DNA from: Ignavibacteriaceae bacterium
Lineage (GTDB): Bacteria; Bacteroidota; Ignavibacteria; Ignavibacteriales; Ignavibacteriaceae
Direction: 5' to 3'
NCBI GenBank assembly: GCA_014860115.1
Contig: JACZKK010000182.1
Coordinates: forward strand, 1 to 40,700
DNA length: 40,700 bases
Each line of letters begins with the position of its first letter. Position 1 is the stretch's first letter. The translations under genes and the position numbers were made by a program. Below the pieces are notes generated by a model, which was given only the letters and a program-made list of their open reading frames with translations, ran no database searches and was not told the DNA's origin. Shown one piece after another: positions 32,846-40,700 of this stretch.

Positions 32846-34561
32846 CTATTTCAAGAGCGTCATTTTCTTAGTTTCAATAAAATTACCAACCTGTAATCGG
32901 TAAAAATATATTCCGCTTGTCAGGTCAGCGGCGTTAAACTGAGCCTCATATCTACCTGCAGGTCTTTCTTCATTAACTAATGTTGCGACTTCATTTCCGA
33001 GAACATCATAAATTTTTAAAGATTGCCAACCGTTCACCGGTGACTGCCAACTGATCGATGTTACCGGATTAAAAGGATTTGGATAATTCTGGTAAAGGAT
33101 AAATTCTTCCGGGGAAATACCATCGTCATGAACAAAAACGACTTCTAGTACTTCAATGTAGCAAGATTTTACCAGAGTATCACTTCCTAATGCATTTGTT
33201 GCAATTAAAGATACTTCATAAATCCCGGGAGAGTTATAAAATATATTCTCTGGATTTTGATCTGTTGATGATGATGGTATTCCTCCGGGAAAACTCCATT
33301 GCCAGGCTGTCGGCTGAAAGGATGATTGGTCAGAAAAAGAAACATCAGATCCATTAAAAATTTGAGTTGAATCAGCTTTGAAATCAGCAACCGGTTTGAA
33401 AGGTTTATTTGGCTTATATGCTTTTATATTGAATCCGCCTCCCGTTATAACAAGAGTTCCATCTTTACCAAGTGCCGCTCCGCAGTAAGTTAAGTTTGGA
33501 ACTCCAAGCTCCCAGATTACAGTTTGTAAATCGGGGCTAAAGCAAAACATTTTATTGGAATTGTTATTTACAAAAACATTACCTTCGCCATCAACTGAAA
33601 TTGTTGAATAAAAAGAAGCATCAACTGATATAGAAGATTTATTCAAAACAGTTCCATCTTGAGAGTTGAGAAGTTTTACTGTGTCATTGTCGACTATATA
33701 TAAATTGCCATTGGCTGCAGAACCAAAATAACCGGGCATTTCTGTAGCGGTTGGTGTGTATTCCCATTTAATTCGAAGCTCTGTGCCTGTATCTTCAAAT
33801 GCATACAATTTTCCACCATCACGTTTCATATAAATCGTTCCATCAATTCCTATTGTAATTGGCCATTCCTGATCACCATCACCTGGAAGACTGCCTGTCT
33901 CATATTTAAATTGACCTGTTTCTATATCAAGAGCAAATAACGTTTTTGGAGTATTGATTGCACCTTTGTAATGATAGAAAGTAGTGCTGCTTGCTGCATA
34001 ACCAGCATTTGGTCCAACCGGAACGATGTAATCATAAAACCAAATTGTTTGACCAGTATTTTTATCAAGTCTTTTTCCTCTTACTATCGGATCACCATTA
34101 CAAGCAAATAAAATTCCAGAGTTCCCTCCAAACATATATTCATTTACAGCCCACTTAACAGAACCGTCAATGGGAGAAAGAGCATAAAGAGTATCATTCG
34201 AATAATCGTGGGCGTAAACAGCATCCTCATTGAAGCCAACCGTATACATTATCGAAGTTGGGTAAACCATTTTTTCCCAGATTATGCTTCCATCAATAAG
34301 ACTGCGGTATTCTAATTTGGATGTGTATGGACTAAATACAGCTCGTGCAGTAACAAATTTATCACCGAAAGTAAATACTGAATTACCTATGCTTGTCTGG
34401 CTTGAACTAACCGTCCAGGCAGGAGTAATTACGCTATCAGGTCCAATTATTTTGCTTAGGCCATTCCTTTGATTGCTTCCTCCGATTGTTGGCCAATTTT
34501 GTGTATATGATGAAATGCTTGTTAAAATAGTGATGATGAAAATAAGTGACAGTTTTTGCAT
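32846..34561 (-). CDS. Secreted PQQ-propeller / PKD protein with T9SS sorting domain
   Basis: 571 residues from the ATG at 34561, which starts directly at a signal peptide (MQKLSLIFIITILTSISSYTQ); the open frame extends upstream to 34795, but that part has no signal sequence. Domains in order: a PQQ-like beta-propeller (~25-380) with repeats such as LYALSPIDGSVKW and LFALDIETGQFKY; a PKD domain (~390-470) with WQWSFPGGIPSS and YNSPGIYEVSLIATNALG; a T9SS domain with LYQNYPNPFNPVTSISW, IYDVLGNEVATLVNEE, GIYFYRLQVG and KKMTLLK. It is likely a cell-surface binding or adhesion protein. No catalytic residues are apparent. Confidence 0.87.
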   Translation of the reverse strand: MQKLSLIFIITILTSISSYTQNWPTIGGSNQRNGLSKIIGPDSVITPAWTVSSSQTSIGNSVFTFGDKFVTARAVFSPYTSKLEYRSLIDGSIIWEKMVYPTSIMYTVGFNEDAVYAHDYSNDTLYALSPIDGSVKWAVNEYMFGGNSGILFACNGDPIVRGKRLDKNTGQTIWFYDYIVPVGPNAGYAASSTTFYHYKGAINTPKTLFALDIETGQFKYETGSLPGDGDQEWPITIGIDGTIYMKRDGGKLYAFEDTGTELRIKWEYTPTATEMPGYFGSAANGNLYIVDNDTVKLLNSQDGTVLNKSSISVDASFYSTISVDGEGNVFVNNNSNKMFCFSPDLQTVIWELGVPNLTYCGAALGKDGTLVITGGGFNIKAYKPNKPFKPVADFKADSTQIFNGSDVSFSDQSSFQPTAWQWSFPGGIPSSSTDQNPENIFYNSPGIYEVSLIATNALGSDTLVKSCYIEVLEVVFVHDDGISPEEFILYQNYPNPFNPVTSISWQSPVNGWQSLKIYDVLGNEVATLVNEERPAGRYEAQFNAADLTSGIYFYRLQVGNFIETKKMTLLK

Positions 34562-34836
34562 GATTTTACCTATAAAATAACTAACATTAAAAATAATGTT
34601 TTCATAAATGAATAAGTTTTTATTTTGAAAATTTTGATACGAACTTATTGTTAAAATATATAATGAGATTGAAAAAGGGAAGTGATGATTTGGTAATGCT
34701 TCAAATTGTAATTGATTACCGTCTATCAATTTTTCTGGATTTACCAATTTTTTCTCTTGGCTCAAGATGAGTAATGGGTTAAATTCGCAAAACAAAATTC
34801 AAAACGAATATTCAAAAACATAATCAGGAGTCAAAT

Positions 34837-36186
34837 GTGTGCAGAAAAAAACTCTTACTTATTCTAGGATTTATGTCTTTTATGCTAACTAGTTTAAATG
34901 CAGGCGATGACAAAATCCTTCCTTATCCTATTTATCAGCATAAGCTGGCGAATGGACTAAATGTTGTAACTATTCCATTCGATAGTCCAGGCCTTGCAGC
35001 ATTTTACATCGTTGTTCGGGTTGGTTCAAGAAACGAAGTTGAGCCCGGTGTTACCGGTTTCGCACATTTCTTTGAGCATATGATGTTCAGAGGAACGGAT
35101 AAATATCCGAGAGAGAAATACAACGAAGTCTTAAAAATGACTGGTGCTGGTGCAAATGCAAACACCTCATTAGATAGGACTATCTATCATATGACTGGAA
35201 ATGTAAATTATCTGGAAAAAATGTTTGAAGTTGAATCTGACAGATTTATGAACCTTAATTATTCAGAACACGATTTCAAAACTGAGGCGGGTGCAGTAAA
35301 AGGAGAGTATACAAAAAATTATGCAAGTCCGTATCAACAATTATACGAAAACCTGTTAAACACTGCTTTTGATGTTCATACTTACAAACATACAACGATG
35401 GGTTTCTTTAATGATATTGTTGACATGCCCAATCAGTATGAATACTCTCTCAAATTCTTTAACCGTTATTATAGACCGGAATATTCAACAATAGTTGTTG
35501 TCGGAGATGTTAGAGCTGAAAAAGTAAATGAGCTCGCTGAAAAATATTTTGGAAAATGGGAAAAAGGAAATTATTCTGTTGATATTCCCGCTGAACCGGT
35601 ACAAACAGAAGAAAGATCTTTTCACTTACAGAACGGATCAATTCCTCCATATATGAGTATGAACTATAAAGGACCAGCATTCAGCGATACCAAAATTGAC
35701 ATGCCTGCAATCGATGTTTTAAACACAATTCTTTTTTCACAGAATTCTAATCTTTATAAAAAACTTGTAGTTGAAGAGCAAAAACTTAGATTCCTCGGTG
35801 GTGGAGCAATGGACTCCCGCGATCCATATCTTATATCCATTCAGGCTTCATTCATCAACAAAGATGACTTTCAATATGTGAGAGATGAAATAACAAAAGC
35901 TATTGATGATATTAAGAAAAACGGCGTTGATCAAAAACTACTTGATGAAACCAAATCAAATTTAAAATACAGCTATGCTATGAGTATTGATAATCCGGAT
36001 GCAATAGCAAATTCAATCAGCCACTATATATATTTGACAGGAGATCCGGAATCATTGAATAGGTTATATGCTATGTATGATAAGGTAACAGTTGAAGATA
36101 TTAAAATGGTTGCGGAAAAATATTACATCAATAGCGGATTGACAATTGCCACAATATCTGACGACGAAAAAGGAGGAGTAGAATAA
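34837..36186 (+). CDS. M16-family zinc protease, catalytic subunit
   Basis: 449 residues starting at GTG 34837 behind AGGAG (34826-34830); the ATG two bases upstream is out of frame. An N-terminal hydrophobic segment (KKLLLILGFMSFMLTSLNA) suggests export to the periplasm. The inverted zinc motif is H77-F-F-E80-H81, with the third ligand E157 exactly 76 residues on, as in pitrilysin-type M16B peptidases. AGANANTSLDRTIYHMT and the GDVRAEKV region fit the first domain. Its stop shares a base with the ATG of the next gene, a motif-less partner, so a two-subunit clamshell protease is expected. Confidence 0.93.
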   Translation: MCRKKLLLILGFMSFMLTSLNAGDDKILPYPIYQHKLANGLNVVTIPFDSPGLAAFYIVVRVGSRNEVEPGVTGFAHFFEHMMFRGTDKYPREKYNEVLKMTGAGANANTSLDRTIYHMTGNVNYLEKMFEVESDRFMNLNYSEHDFKTEAGAVKGEYTKNYASPYQQLYENLLNTAFDVHTYKHTTMGFFNDIVDMPNQYEYSLKFFNRYYRPEYSTIVVVGDVRAEKVNELAEKYFGKWEKGNYSVDIPAEPVQTEERSFHLQNGSIPPYMSMNYKGPAFSDTKIDMPAIDVLNTILFSQNSNLYKKLVVEEQKLRFLGGGAMDSRDPYLISIQASFINKDDFQYVRDEITKAIDDIKKNGVDQKLLDETKSNLKYSYAMSIDNPDAIANSISHYIYLTGDPESLNRLYAMYDKVTVEDIKMVAEKYYINSGLTIATISDDEKGGVE

Positions 36187-37718
36187 TGAAAGCATTAATT
36201 ATTTCATTGTTATTAACGGGTATAATTATGGGCCAGCAAGTTGTAGAATTAAAGCAGCCGAACTCGGCAAAATTGATAGTAAAATTTATGTTTAAGAATG
36301 GCTCAATCTGTGATCCAGCAGGAAAAGAGGGATTAACATACACAACTTCTCAGCTAATTACACAAGGCGGAACTGGTGAATTAACCTTCGGTGATATTCA
36401 GGATAAAATCTACCCGATGGCTGCTAATTACTATTCGTCTGTCGATAAAGAAGTAACAATATTCACTTTTGAATTTCATAGAGACTGGATGGATCAGTTT
36501 TATCCCATTATGATCGGTTTGATAACAAATCCTACTTTAACGCAGGCAGATTTTGACAGAGTGAAAACAAATCAGCAGGCTTATGTGGATCAGGTCATTC
36601 GTGCTTCTTCAGATGAAGAATACAGCAAAAAAGCTTTAGAGGATTTTCTGTTTCGCGGAACCAATTATCAGCACATGGTTGAAGGGAAATCATCATCAGT
36701 TTCATCAATAACTCTGGAAGATGTTAAAGATTACTACAAAAATTTCTTTACAAAAAATAATCTGATGATTGGTATCGCAGGAAATTATCCGGCTTCATTC
36801 ATCGAGAAATTAAAAAGTGATATCCAAAAACTTCCCGATACAAAACCAGCTATTCTATCTGCACCTGTTCTTCAGATGCCGGATGGAATTGATGTAGAAA
36901 TAATATCCAAGGAAGGTGCTTTCGGTTCAGCTATTTTCACTGGCTATCCTTTGAATATTACAAGAGCTGATGATGAATTTGCCGCACTCATGGTTGCAAA
37001 TTCTTATCTAGGTGAGCATCGAAAATCTTACTCAAAATTATACCAGGTGATTAGAGAACAACGGTCGATGAATTACGGTGACTATTCTTACATCGAGTGG
37101 TATAATAACGGTGGAGGGAATATGGTACCTCCATCTGGAGTGCCGAGACAATCAAATTATTTTGCTATCTGGATTAGACCGGTTCAAATTGCAAAGCAAC
37201 TGAAGATGCAGTATGAAGAGTTAAAAGATGTGAATGTCGGTCACGCACACTTTGCTCTCAGAATGGCTTTGAGAGAAATGGATAAGATGATTAAGAATGG
37301 ACTTTCACAGGAAGATTTTGAAGCAACACGTGCATTTCTTGAAAGTTATATCAGACTCTATATCAAATCCCCGGAACAACAGCTTGGTTATCTGATGGAT
37401 TCAAAAATGTACGGAAGAGTAAATTATATCGAAGAACTTGGTGAGCTGCTTTCAAAACTTACACTTGAGGACGTGAACAATGCAATAAAAAAATATTTTC
37501 AGATTGATAATATGAAAATCACAATAGTTACTGACGTAAGTGAAGCAGAACCTCTGGCTAAAAGTCTTAAAGAGAATTCAACTTCGCCAATGAGCTATTC
37601 AAATTTGGTTAAAGCAGGACTACCGGAAGAAATTTTAAAGGAAGATGCCGCGACAGAAAACTTTAAGCTCAACGTGAAGAATGTAACAATAGTAGATTCG
37701 AAGGATACGTTTAAGTAA
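36186..37718 (+). CDS. M16-family peptidase-like protein, inactive partner subunit
   Basis: 510 residues. An apparent signal peptide (MKALIISLLLTGIIMGQQ). The fold is M16-like: KFMFKNGSICDPAGKEGLTY, then FRGTNYQHMVEGK, the LEDVKDYYKNFFTKNN segment and GIAGNYP. Where HxxEH should be it has TYTTSQLITQGG, so no zinc site. In known two-chain M16B proteases the second chain supplies the Arg/Tyr pair for substrate binding, which would be near YQVIREQRSMNYGDYSYIEW. Translation is coupled to the upstream active subunit. A strong terminator follows. Confidence 0.9.
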   Translation: MKALIISLLLTGIIMGQQVVELKQPNSAKLIVKFMFKNGSICDPAGKEGLTYTTSQLITQGGTGELTFGDIQDKIYPMAANYYSSVDKEVTIFTFEFHRDWMDQFYPIMIGLITNPTLTQADFDRVKTNQQAYVDQVIRASSDEEYSKKALEDFLFRGTNYQHMVEGKSSSVSSITLEDVKDYYKNFFTKNNLMIGIAGNYPASFIEKLKSDIQKLPDTKPAILSAPVLQMPDGIDVEIISKEGAFGSAIFTGYPLNITRADDEFAALMVANSYLGEHRKSYSKLYQVIREQRSMNYGDYSYIEWYNNGGGNMVPPSGVPRQSNYFAIWIRPVQIAKQLKMQYEELKDVNVGHAHFALRMALREMDKMIKNGLSQEDFEATRAFLESYIRLYIKSPEQQLGYLMDSKMYGRVNYIEELGELLSKLTLEDVNNAIKKYFQIDNMKITIVTDVSEAEPLAKSLKENSTSPMSYSNLVKAGLPEEILKEDAATENFKLNVKNVTIVDSKDTFK

Positions 37719-37736
37719 AATTAGAATAACAGATAA

Positions 37737-37757
37737 AAGCCGGATTTAGTCCGGCTT
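37737..37757. terminator. Bidirectional intrinsic terminator
   Basis: AAGCCGGA (37737-37744), loop TTTAG and TCCGGCTT (37750-37757) form a perfect 8-bp stem. On the plus strand it is followed by CTTTATTT, on the minus strand by TTTTATCTG. It sits between the convergent M16 pair and the S37 peptidase and can serve both. Confidence 0.85.
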
Positions 37758-37759
37758 CT

Positions 37760-39055
37760 TTATTTAGGGATCTCGTAATCAATCCAATCTTCTAGTGTAT
37801 TGATGATTAAGTTTTGATCTTTTTGATTAAAGCTTTTAATTCTCGTTCTATGATTACCACCAGTCTTTACCATCTTAATTGAATTTGTCTCGCCTGTTAA
37901 CTCGACTGCAGTTGCTGACCACGCATCTATTTCGCCATAAATGAAAATCATATTGTTCCCATGCTTCTGAATCCAGGTATTAATATTTTGCATTATACAG
38001 CAATCAAAATCAGGATTCAAATCTTTGGGTAAAAATATTCTGCTTGTCGGTTCTTTCACTTCTTTAAGCAAGCCTTTAAACTCAGAAACATCATAGCCAT
38101 AGTATCCCATCTGCGAATATGCCTGGTAAACAAATGGAAGATTTGTTGCTATATCCTGATCCGAAAAATAACTGAATGAAGATCCTTTCTTTAAATGTTC
38201 AAACAAATCCTCATTAGAAGCAGTTGTATCCGGGATTTGATCACAGGTAGTGTATTGCCATTGCCAGAATGCAAATCCATATTCAAGGACAACGAATTCA
38301 AATATAAATCTATCATTACCGATCGAATAAGTATATCCGGAATTCTTTGAATCTTCAATAAACATTGGCAATAATTCATCTTCTCTTTTTAGAACTTCTC
38401 TCTGGAACTGAACCATTTTTTTTCTGCAGTCTTTCGTTCCTACATTATCAAGAAAATGGTAGATACGGGGATCTTCCGCTGCAAGATTCAAGGGTGCAAC
38501 GTAACAAACTGAAGCATCAGCATCATCCGGAAAATAATATTTGTGAATATAGGTAGTCTGTCCACCTTTGCTGATGCCTGTTGTAATCCATTTGTTATCG
38601 TAAATGCTTTTCATTGTTTCAATTATCCGGTGATGATCGTTTGCAGCTTGTTCAATAGTAAGGAGATTCCAGTCAAGACTATCAGGAAGAGATTCGCCGA
38701 AATAACGATGCTCGACAACAATTTTGTTGCATTTTAAAATTGAAGCAAGTTCATTTTTCCTGTTAAAATCAATGTTATAACCATCAAGTTCAATCACCAT
38801 CGGCAGGGTAACCTCTTTGTGTGATAGATAGAATTTTTGTTTGAACTTTTCTCCATCAGGATTATTATGATCGACAGGTTGTTCAATAAATATTTTGAAT
38901 GCCTCAACATATTCTGAGTCCGGTTCAATTCTCTCTACACTTATGATTCCGGGAAGAGATTCAATTCGGCTTTGTAGATCTGTTTGAGAACAGAGAAGGG
39001 AAGTGATAGAAACAATTATTCCAATTGCAAGAAAAGTAAGCCTGATGTTCTTCAT
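37760..39055 (-). CDS. Exported peptidase S37 (PS-10)-family serine aminopeptidase
   Basis: 431 residues from the ATG at 39055, just behind GGGGGT and at the start of a signal peptide (MKNIRLTFLAIGIIVSITSLLCS); the frame is open further upstream, but that would overlap the transporter gene. IFIEQPVDHNNPDGEKFKQK, ELDGYNIDF and VVEHRYFGES are the S37 N-terminal blocks. The nucleophile elbow is TTGISKGGQTT (S162). Later YGEIDAWSA and GGNHRTRI hold the likely Asp and His. S37 enzymes remove tripeptides from secreted proteins. The Cys at 22 in a LLCS context could also make it a lipoprotein. Confidence 0.85.
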   Translation of the reverse strand: MKNIRLTFLAIGIIVSITSLLCSQTDLQSRIESLPGIISVERIEPDSEYVEAFKIFIEQPVDHNNPDGEKFKQKFYLSHKEVTLPMVIELDGYNIDFNRKNELASILKCNKIVVEHRYFGESLPDSLDWNLLTIEQAANDHHRIIETMKSIYDNKWITTGISKGGQTTYIHKYYFPDDADASVCYVAPLNLAAEDPRIYHFLDNVGTKDCRKKMVQFQREVLKREDELLPMFIEDSKNSGYTYSIGNDRFIFEFVVLEYGFAFWQWQYTTCDQIPDTTASNEDLFEHLKKGSSFSYFSDQDIATNLPFVYQAYSQMGYYGYDVSEFKGLLKEVKEPTSRIFLPKDLNPDFDCCIMQNINTWIQKHGNNMIFIYGEIDAWSATAVELTGETNSIKMVKTGGNHRTRIKSFNQKDQNLIINTLEDWIDYEIPK

Positions 39056-39087
39056 CGAAACCCCCAATGATAATCGATTTGAAAATT

Positions 39088-39966
39088 TTATATTTTTCTT
39101 CTGAAAAGATAAAGTTGTGAAAGTATCATTCCAATTAGCATCAATAAACAACCAAGTAAACCGCGAGAAGGAATTGATTCGTTTAGAATCATCCACCCGC
39201 CAAGAACAGCGAATACTGCTTCCAGACTCATAATGATTGCTGCATTTGCTGGATGTGCTTCTCTTTGAGCCACTACCTGAATTGTAAATGCAATTCCAAC
39301 AGAGAATAAACCAGCATAGAGAATTGGCAAATATGCAAGCAGCACATTTTGTAAAACTATAGTTTCAGTAATAAGTGAAGCAATGAAGCTGAGGACTGCG
39401 CAAACAACAAACTGTGAGAAAGCTAACCGAAATGGATCAACTTTGGTTGAATAATATCCGATTACTAAAATTTGTATTGCCCAAAAGAATGCGCCGATTA
39501 AAACTAAAACATCACCAACATTGATGTCGAATGTTTCATTAACACTTAGAAAATATAAACCAGCAATCGCAACAAAAGCACCTAGCCAGGTTAATAAAGA
39601 TGTTTTTTGATTTATGAAAAGACCTAATATTGGAACAAGTATTACATAGAATCCAGTAATGAATCCTGCTTTTCCTGCATCAGTATAAACCAAACCACCT
39701 TGCTGAAAAGTTGCGCCCAGGAAAAGAACCGTCCCGGCAGATAATCCACCAAATAAAAATTTTTTATCATTTAAAGGAAGAAATTTTTCTTTCTCAAATT
39801 TCCTTTTTTGATTTATAAGCAAGAGAGGAATTAAAGAAAGACTACCTAGAGCAAATCGGGCAGTATTAAAAGTGAATGGTCCAATAAATTCCATTCCAGC
39901 GCGTTGAGCGACAAACGCAAATCCCCAAATGACTGCTGTTAAAAGTAAAAGTAAGTTTGATTTCAT
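39088..39966 (-). CDS. EamA/DMT-family transporter
   Basis: A 292-residue inner-membrane protein made of two EamA halves of five helices each. It begins with the typical LLLLLTAVIWGFAFVAQRAG and NTARFALGSLSLIPLLL. The second half shows LIGAFFWAIQILVIGYYS and SLEAVFAVLGGWMILNE, the family signature, and ends with LLMLIGMILSQ. DMT transporters export amino acids or other metabolites, or import nucleotide sugars; the substrate is not predictable. The gene lies 32 bases upstream of the S37 peptidase on the same strand. Confidence 0.9.
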   Translation of the reverse strand: MKSNLLLLLTAVIWGFAFVAQRAGMEFIGPFTFNTARFALGSLSLIPLLLINQKRKFEKEKFLPLNDKKFLFGGLSAGTVLFLGATFQQGGLVYTDAGKAGFITGFYVILVPILGLFINQKTSLLTWLGAFVAIAGLYFLSVNETFDINVGDVLVLIGAFFWAIQILVIGYYSTKVDPFRLAFSQFVVCAVLSFIASLITETIVLQNVLLAYLPILYAGLFSVGIAFTIQVVAQREAHPANAAIIMSLEAVFAVLGGWMILNESIPSRGLLGCLLMLIGMILSQLYLFRRKI

Positions 39967-39975
39967 ATCTTTTTT

Positions 39976-39996
39976 ATCCTGAATTTATTTCAGGAT
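39976..39996. repeat. REP-like palindrome between the transporter and aminotransferase genes
   Basis: ATCCTGAA (39976-39983), loop TTTAT and TTCAGGAT (39989-39996) make a perfect 8-bp stem, followed by CT. It is located 10 bases upstream of the EamA start on the minus strand, where an A-run rather than a T-run follows, so it is not a good terminator for the upstream aminotransferase gene. It has the same architecture as the palindrome at 4134-4158. Confidence 0.5.
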
Positions 39997-40035
39997 CTTG
40001 AAGAATAAAGTATTATTTATTTGCAATTCAAGTAT

Positions 40036-40700
40036 TTATTTATTTAATATTTTTTTCAAAGTATTCACACAGACTTTTACATTCTCTTCATTTGAAGAAT
40101 AACCCATCAAACCAATTCGCCAGACTTTGCCAGCAAGTTCTCCAAGACCTGCACCAATTTCAATGTTGTAATCATCAAGTAAAGATTTTCTCACATTAGC
40201 TTCATCAATTCCTTCGAGAACAGTTACTGAAGTTAGTTGAGGAAGTCTTTCATCTTCTTTTACGAAAGGTTTTAAACCTATTTTTTCTAATTCATTTACT
40301 AATTTCTCTCCATTCTTTTTATGTCTCTTCCAGGAATTTTCAATTCCTTCTTCTTTAAGTAGAAGTAACGATTCATCAAGAGCATATAGAGAATTAATTG
40401 GTGCTGTATGATGATAAGCTCGCTTCGTACTTCCGCTCCAATAACCAAGGATTAAGTTCAAATCCATAAACCAGCTTTGAACAGAAGTTTTTCTGTTTTT
40501 AATAAATCCAATTGCTCCTTCATTAAATGTCACAGGTGAAAGTCCGGGAGGGCAAGAGAGGCACTTCTGAGAGCCGGAATAAGCAACATCAATATTCCAT
40601 TCATCAATTAATAGAGGAATCCCACCTAACGAAGTAACTGTATCAGCAATAACGAGACAATTAAATTTATGTGCAATTTCCGTGAGAGTTTTAATATCAC
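40036..40700 (-). CDS. Alanine-glyoxylate / serine-pyruvate aminotransferase (class V), 5' part outside the window
   Basis: The C-terminal ~220 residues of a PLP enzyme. The frame is open to the right edge, well beyond the first internal Met at 40533. It includes LVIADTVTSLGGIPLLIDEW with the PLP-binding Asp, and SGSQKCLSCPPGLSPVTF, where the Lys forms the Schiff base. AYHHTAPINSLYALDESLLL and VWRIGLMGYSSNEENV follow, all hallmarks of the AGXT group. It transfers an amino group from alanine or serine to glyoxylate or pyruvate. The N-terminal ~160 residues are missing only because of the window boundary. Confidence 0.92.
   Translation of the reverse strand, partial: DIKTLTEIAHKFNCLVIADTVTSLGGIPLLIDEWNIDVAYSGSQKCLSCPPGLSPVTFNEGAIGFIKNRKTSVQSWFMDLNLILGYWSGSTKRAYHHTAPINSLYALDESLLLLKEEGIENSWKRHKKNGEKLVNELEKIGLKPFVKEDERLPQLTSVTVLEGIDEANVRKSLLDDYNIEIGAGLGELAGKVWRIGLMGYSSNEENVKVCVNTLKKILNK

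Noticed and set aside
34562-34795. N-terminal extension of the PQQ/T9SS protein
   Set aside because: The added ~78 residues would put the signal peptide inside the chain and look like translated AT-rich intergenic DNA.
39056-39196. Upstream extension of the S37 peptidase frame
   Set aside because: It would overlap the transporter gene by over 100 bases and bury the signal peptide; GGGGGT plus ATG at 39055 is a better start.

Overview
The window looks like chromosomal DNA from a low-GC member of the Bacteroidota/Chlorobiota (FCB) group, most likely an Ignavibacteria-type bacterium. That placement is inference. It rests on three secreted proteins whose C-termini carry the type IX secretion (T9SS) sorting domain with the NYPNPFNP signature, a GWxTD-domain protein, an 11-subunit NADH-dehydrogenase operon without nuoEFG, and -33/-7 promoter candidates of the Bacteroidota type (TTTG-N20-TAnnTTTG). 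UGA is a normal stop here (for example in the pyrK/pyrD overlap).

Layout. Positions 1-4062 (minus) hold two secreted YCF48-repeat proteins; the first is interrupted by an in-frame TGA and runs off the left edge. Positions 4218-14616 (minus) are one compact operon, nuoA-B-C-D-H-I-J-K-L-M-N, encoding the membrane arm and quinone-reducing module of complex I. Diverging from it (plus) are an uncharacterised helical protein, a mannose-1-phosphate guanylyltransferase, an RpiB-like protein with an N-terminal extension and a substituted catalytic cysteine, pyrK-pyrD (pyrimidine synthesis), folC (folate), rho, a GWxTD lipoprotein-like exported protein, pdxA (vitamin B6), a methyltransferase and ftsE. 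On the minus strand follow adk, tadA, tRNA-Arg(TCG) and a radical SAM protein.

From 28549 to 32143 (plus) there is a cell-envelope cluster: three predicted outer-membrane beta-barrel proteins and a T9SS-exported polysaccharide deacetylase. A 37-residue single-helix membrane protein with a strong Shine-Dalgarno sequence (32226-32339, minus), an orphan 98-residue protein and a PQQ/PKD/T9SS secreted protein come next. The right end carries a paired M16 protease operon (one active and one motif-less subunit), an S37-type peptidase, an EamA transporter and the C-terminal part of an alanine-glyoxylate aminotransferase that runs off the edge.

Most of the window is housekeeping. The parts most worth a second look are the RpiB-like protein, the frame-preserving palindromic repeat inside a T9SS domain together with related dispersed palindromes, the nonsense codon in the first YCF48 gene, the nuoEFG-less complex I with a charged NuoI tail, and the small membrane protein. 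I saw no rRNA, CRISPR array, insertion sequence, prophage or replication origin. No stretch longer than 300 bases lacks a gene.
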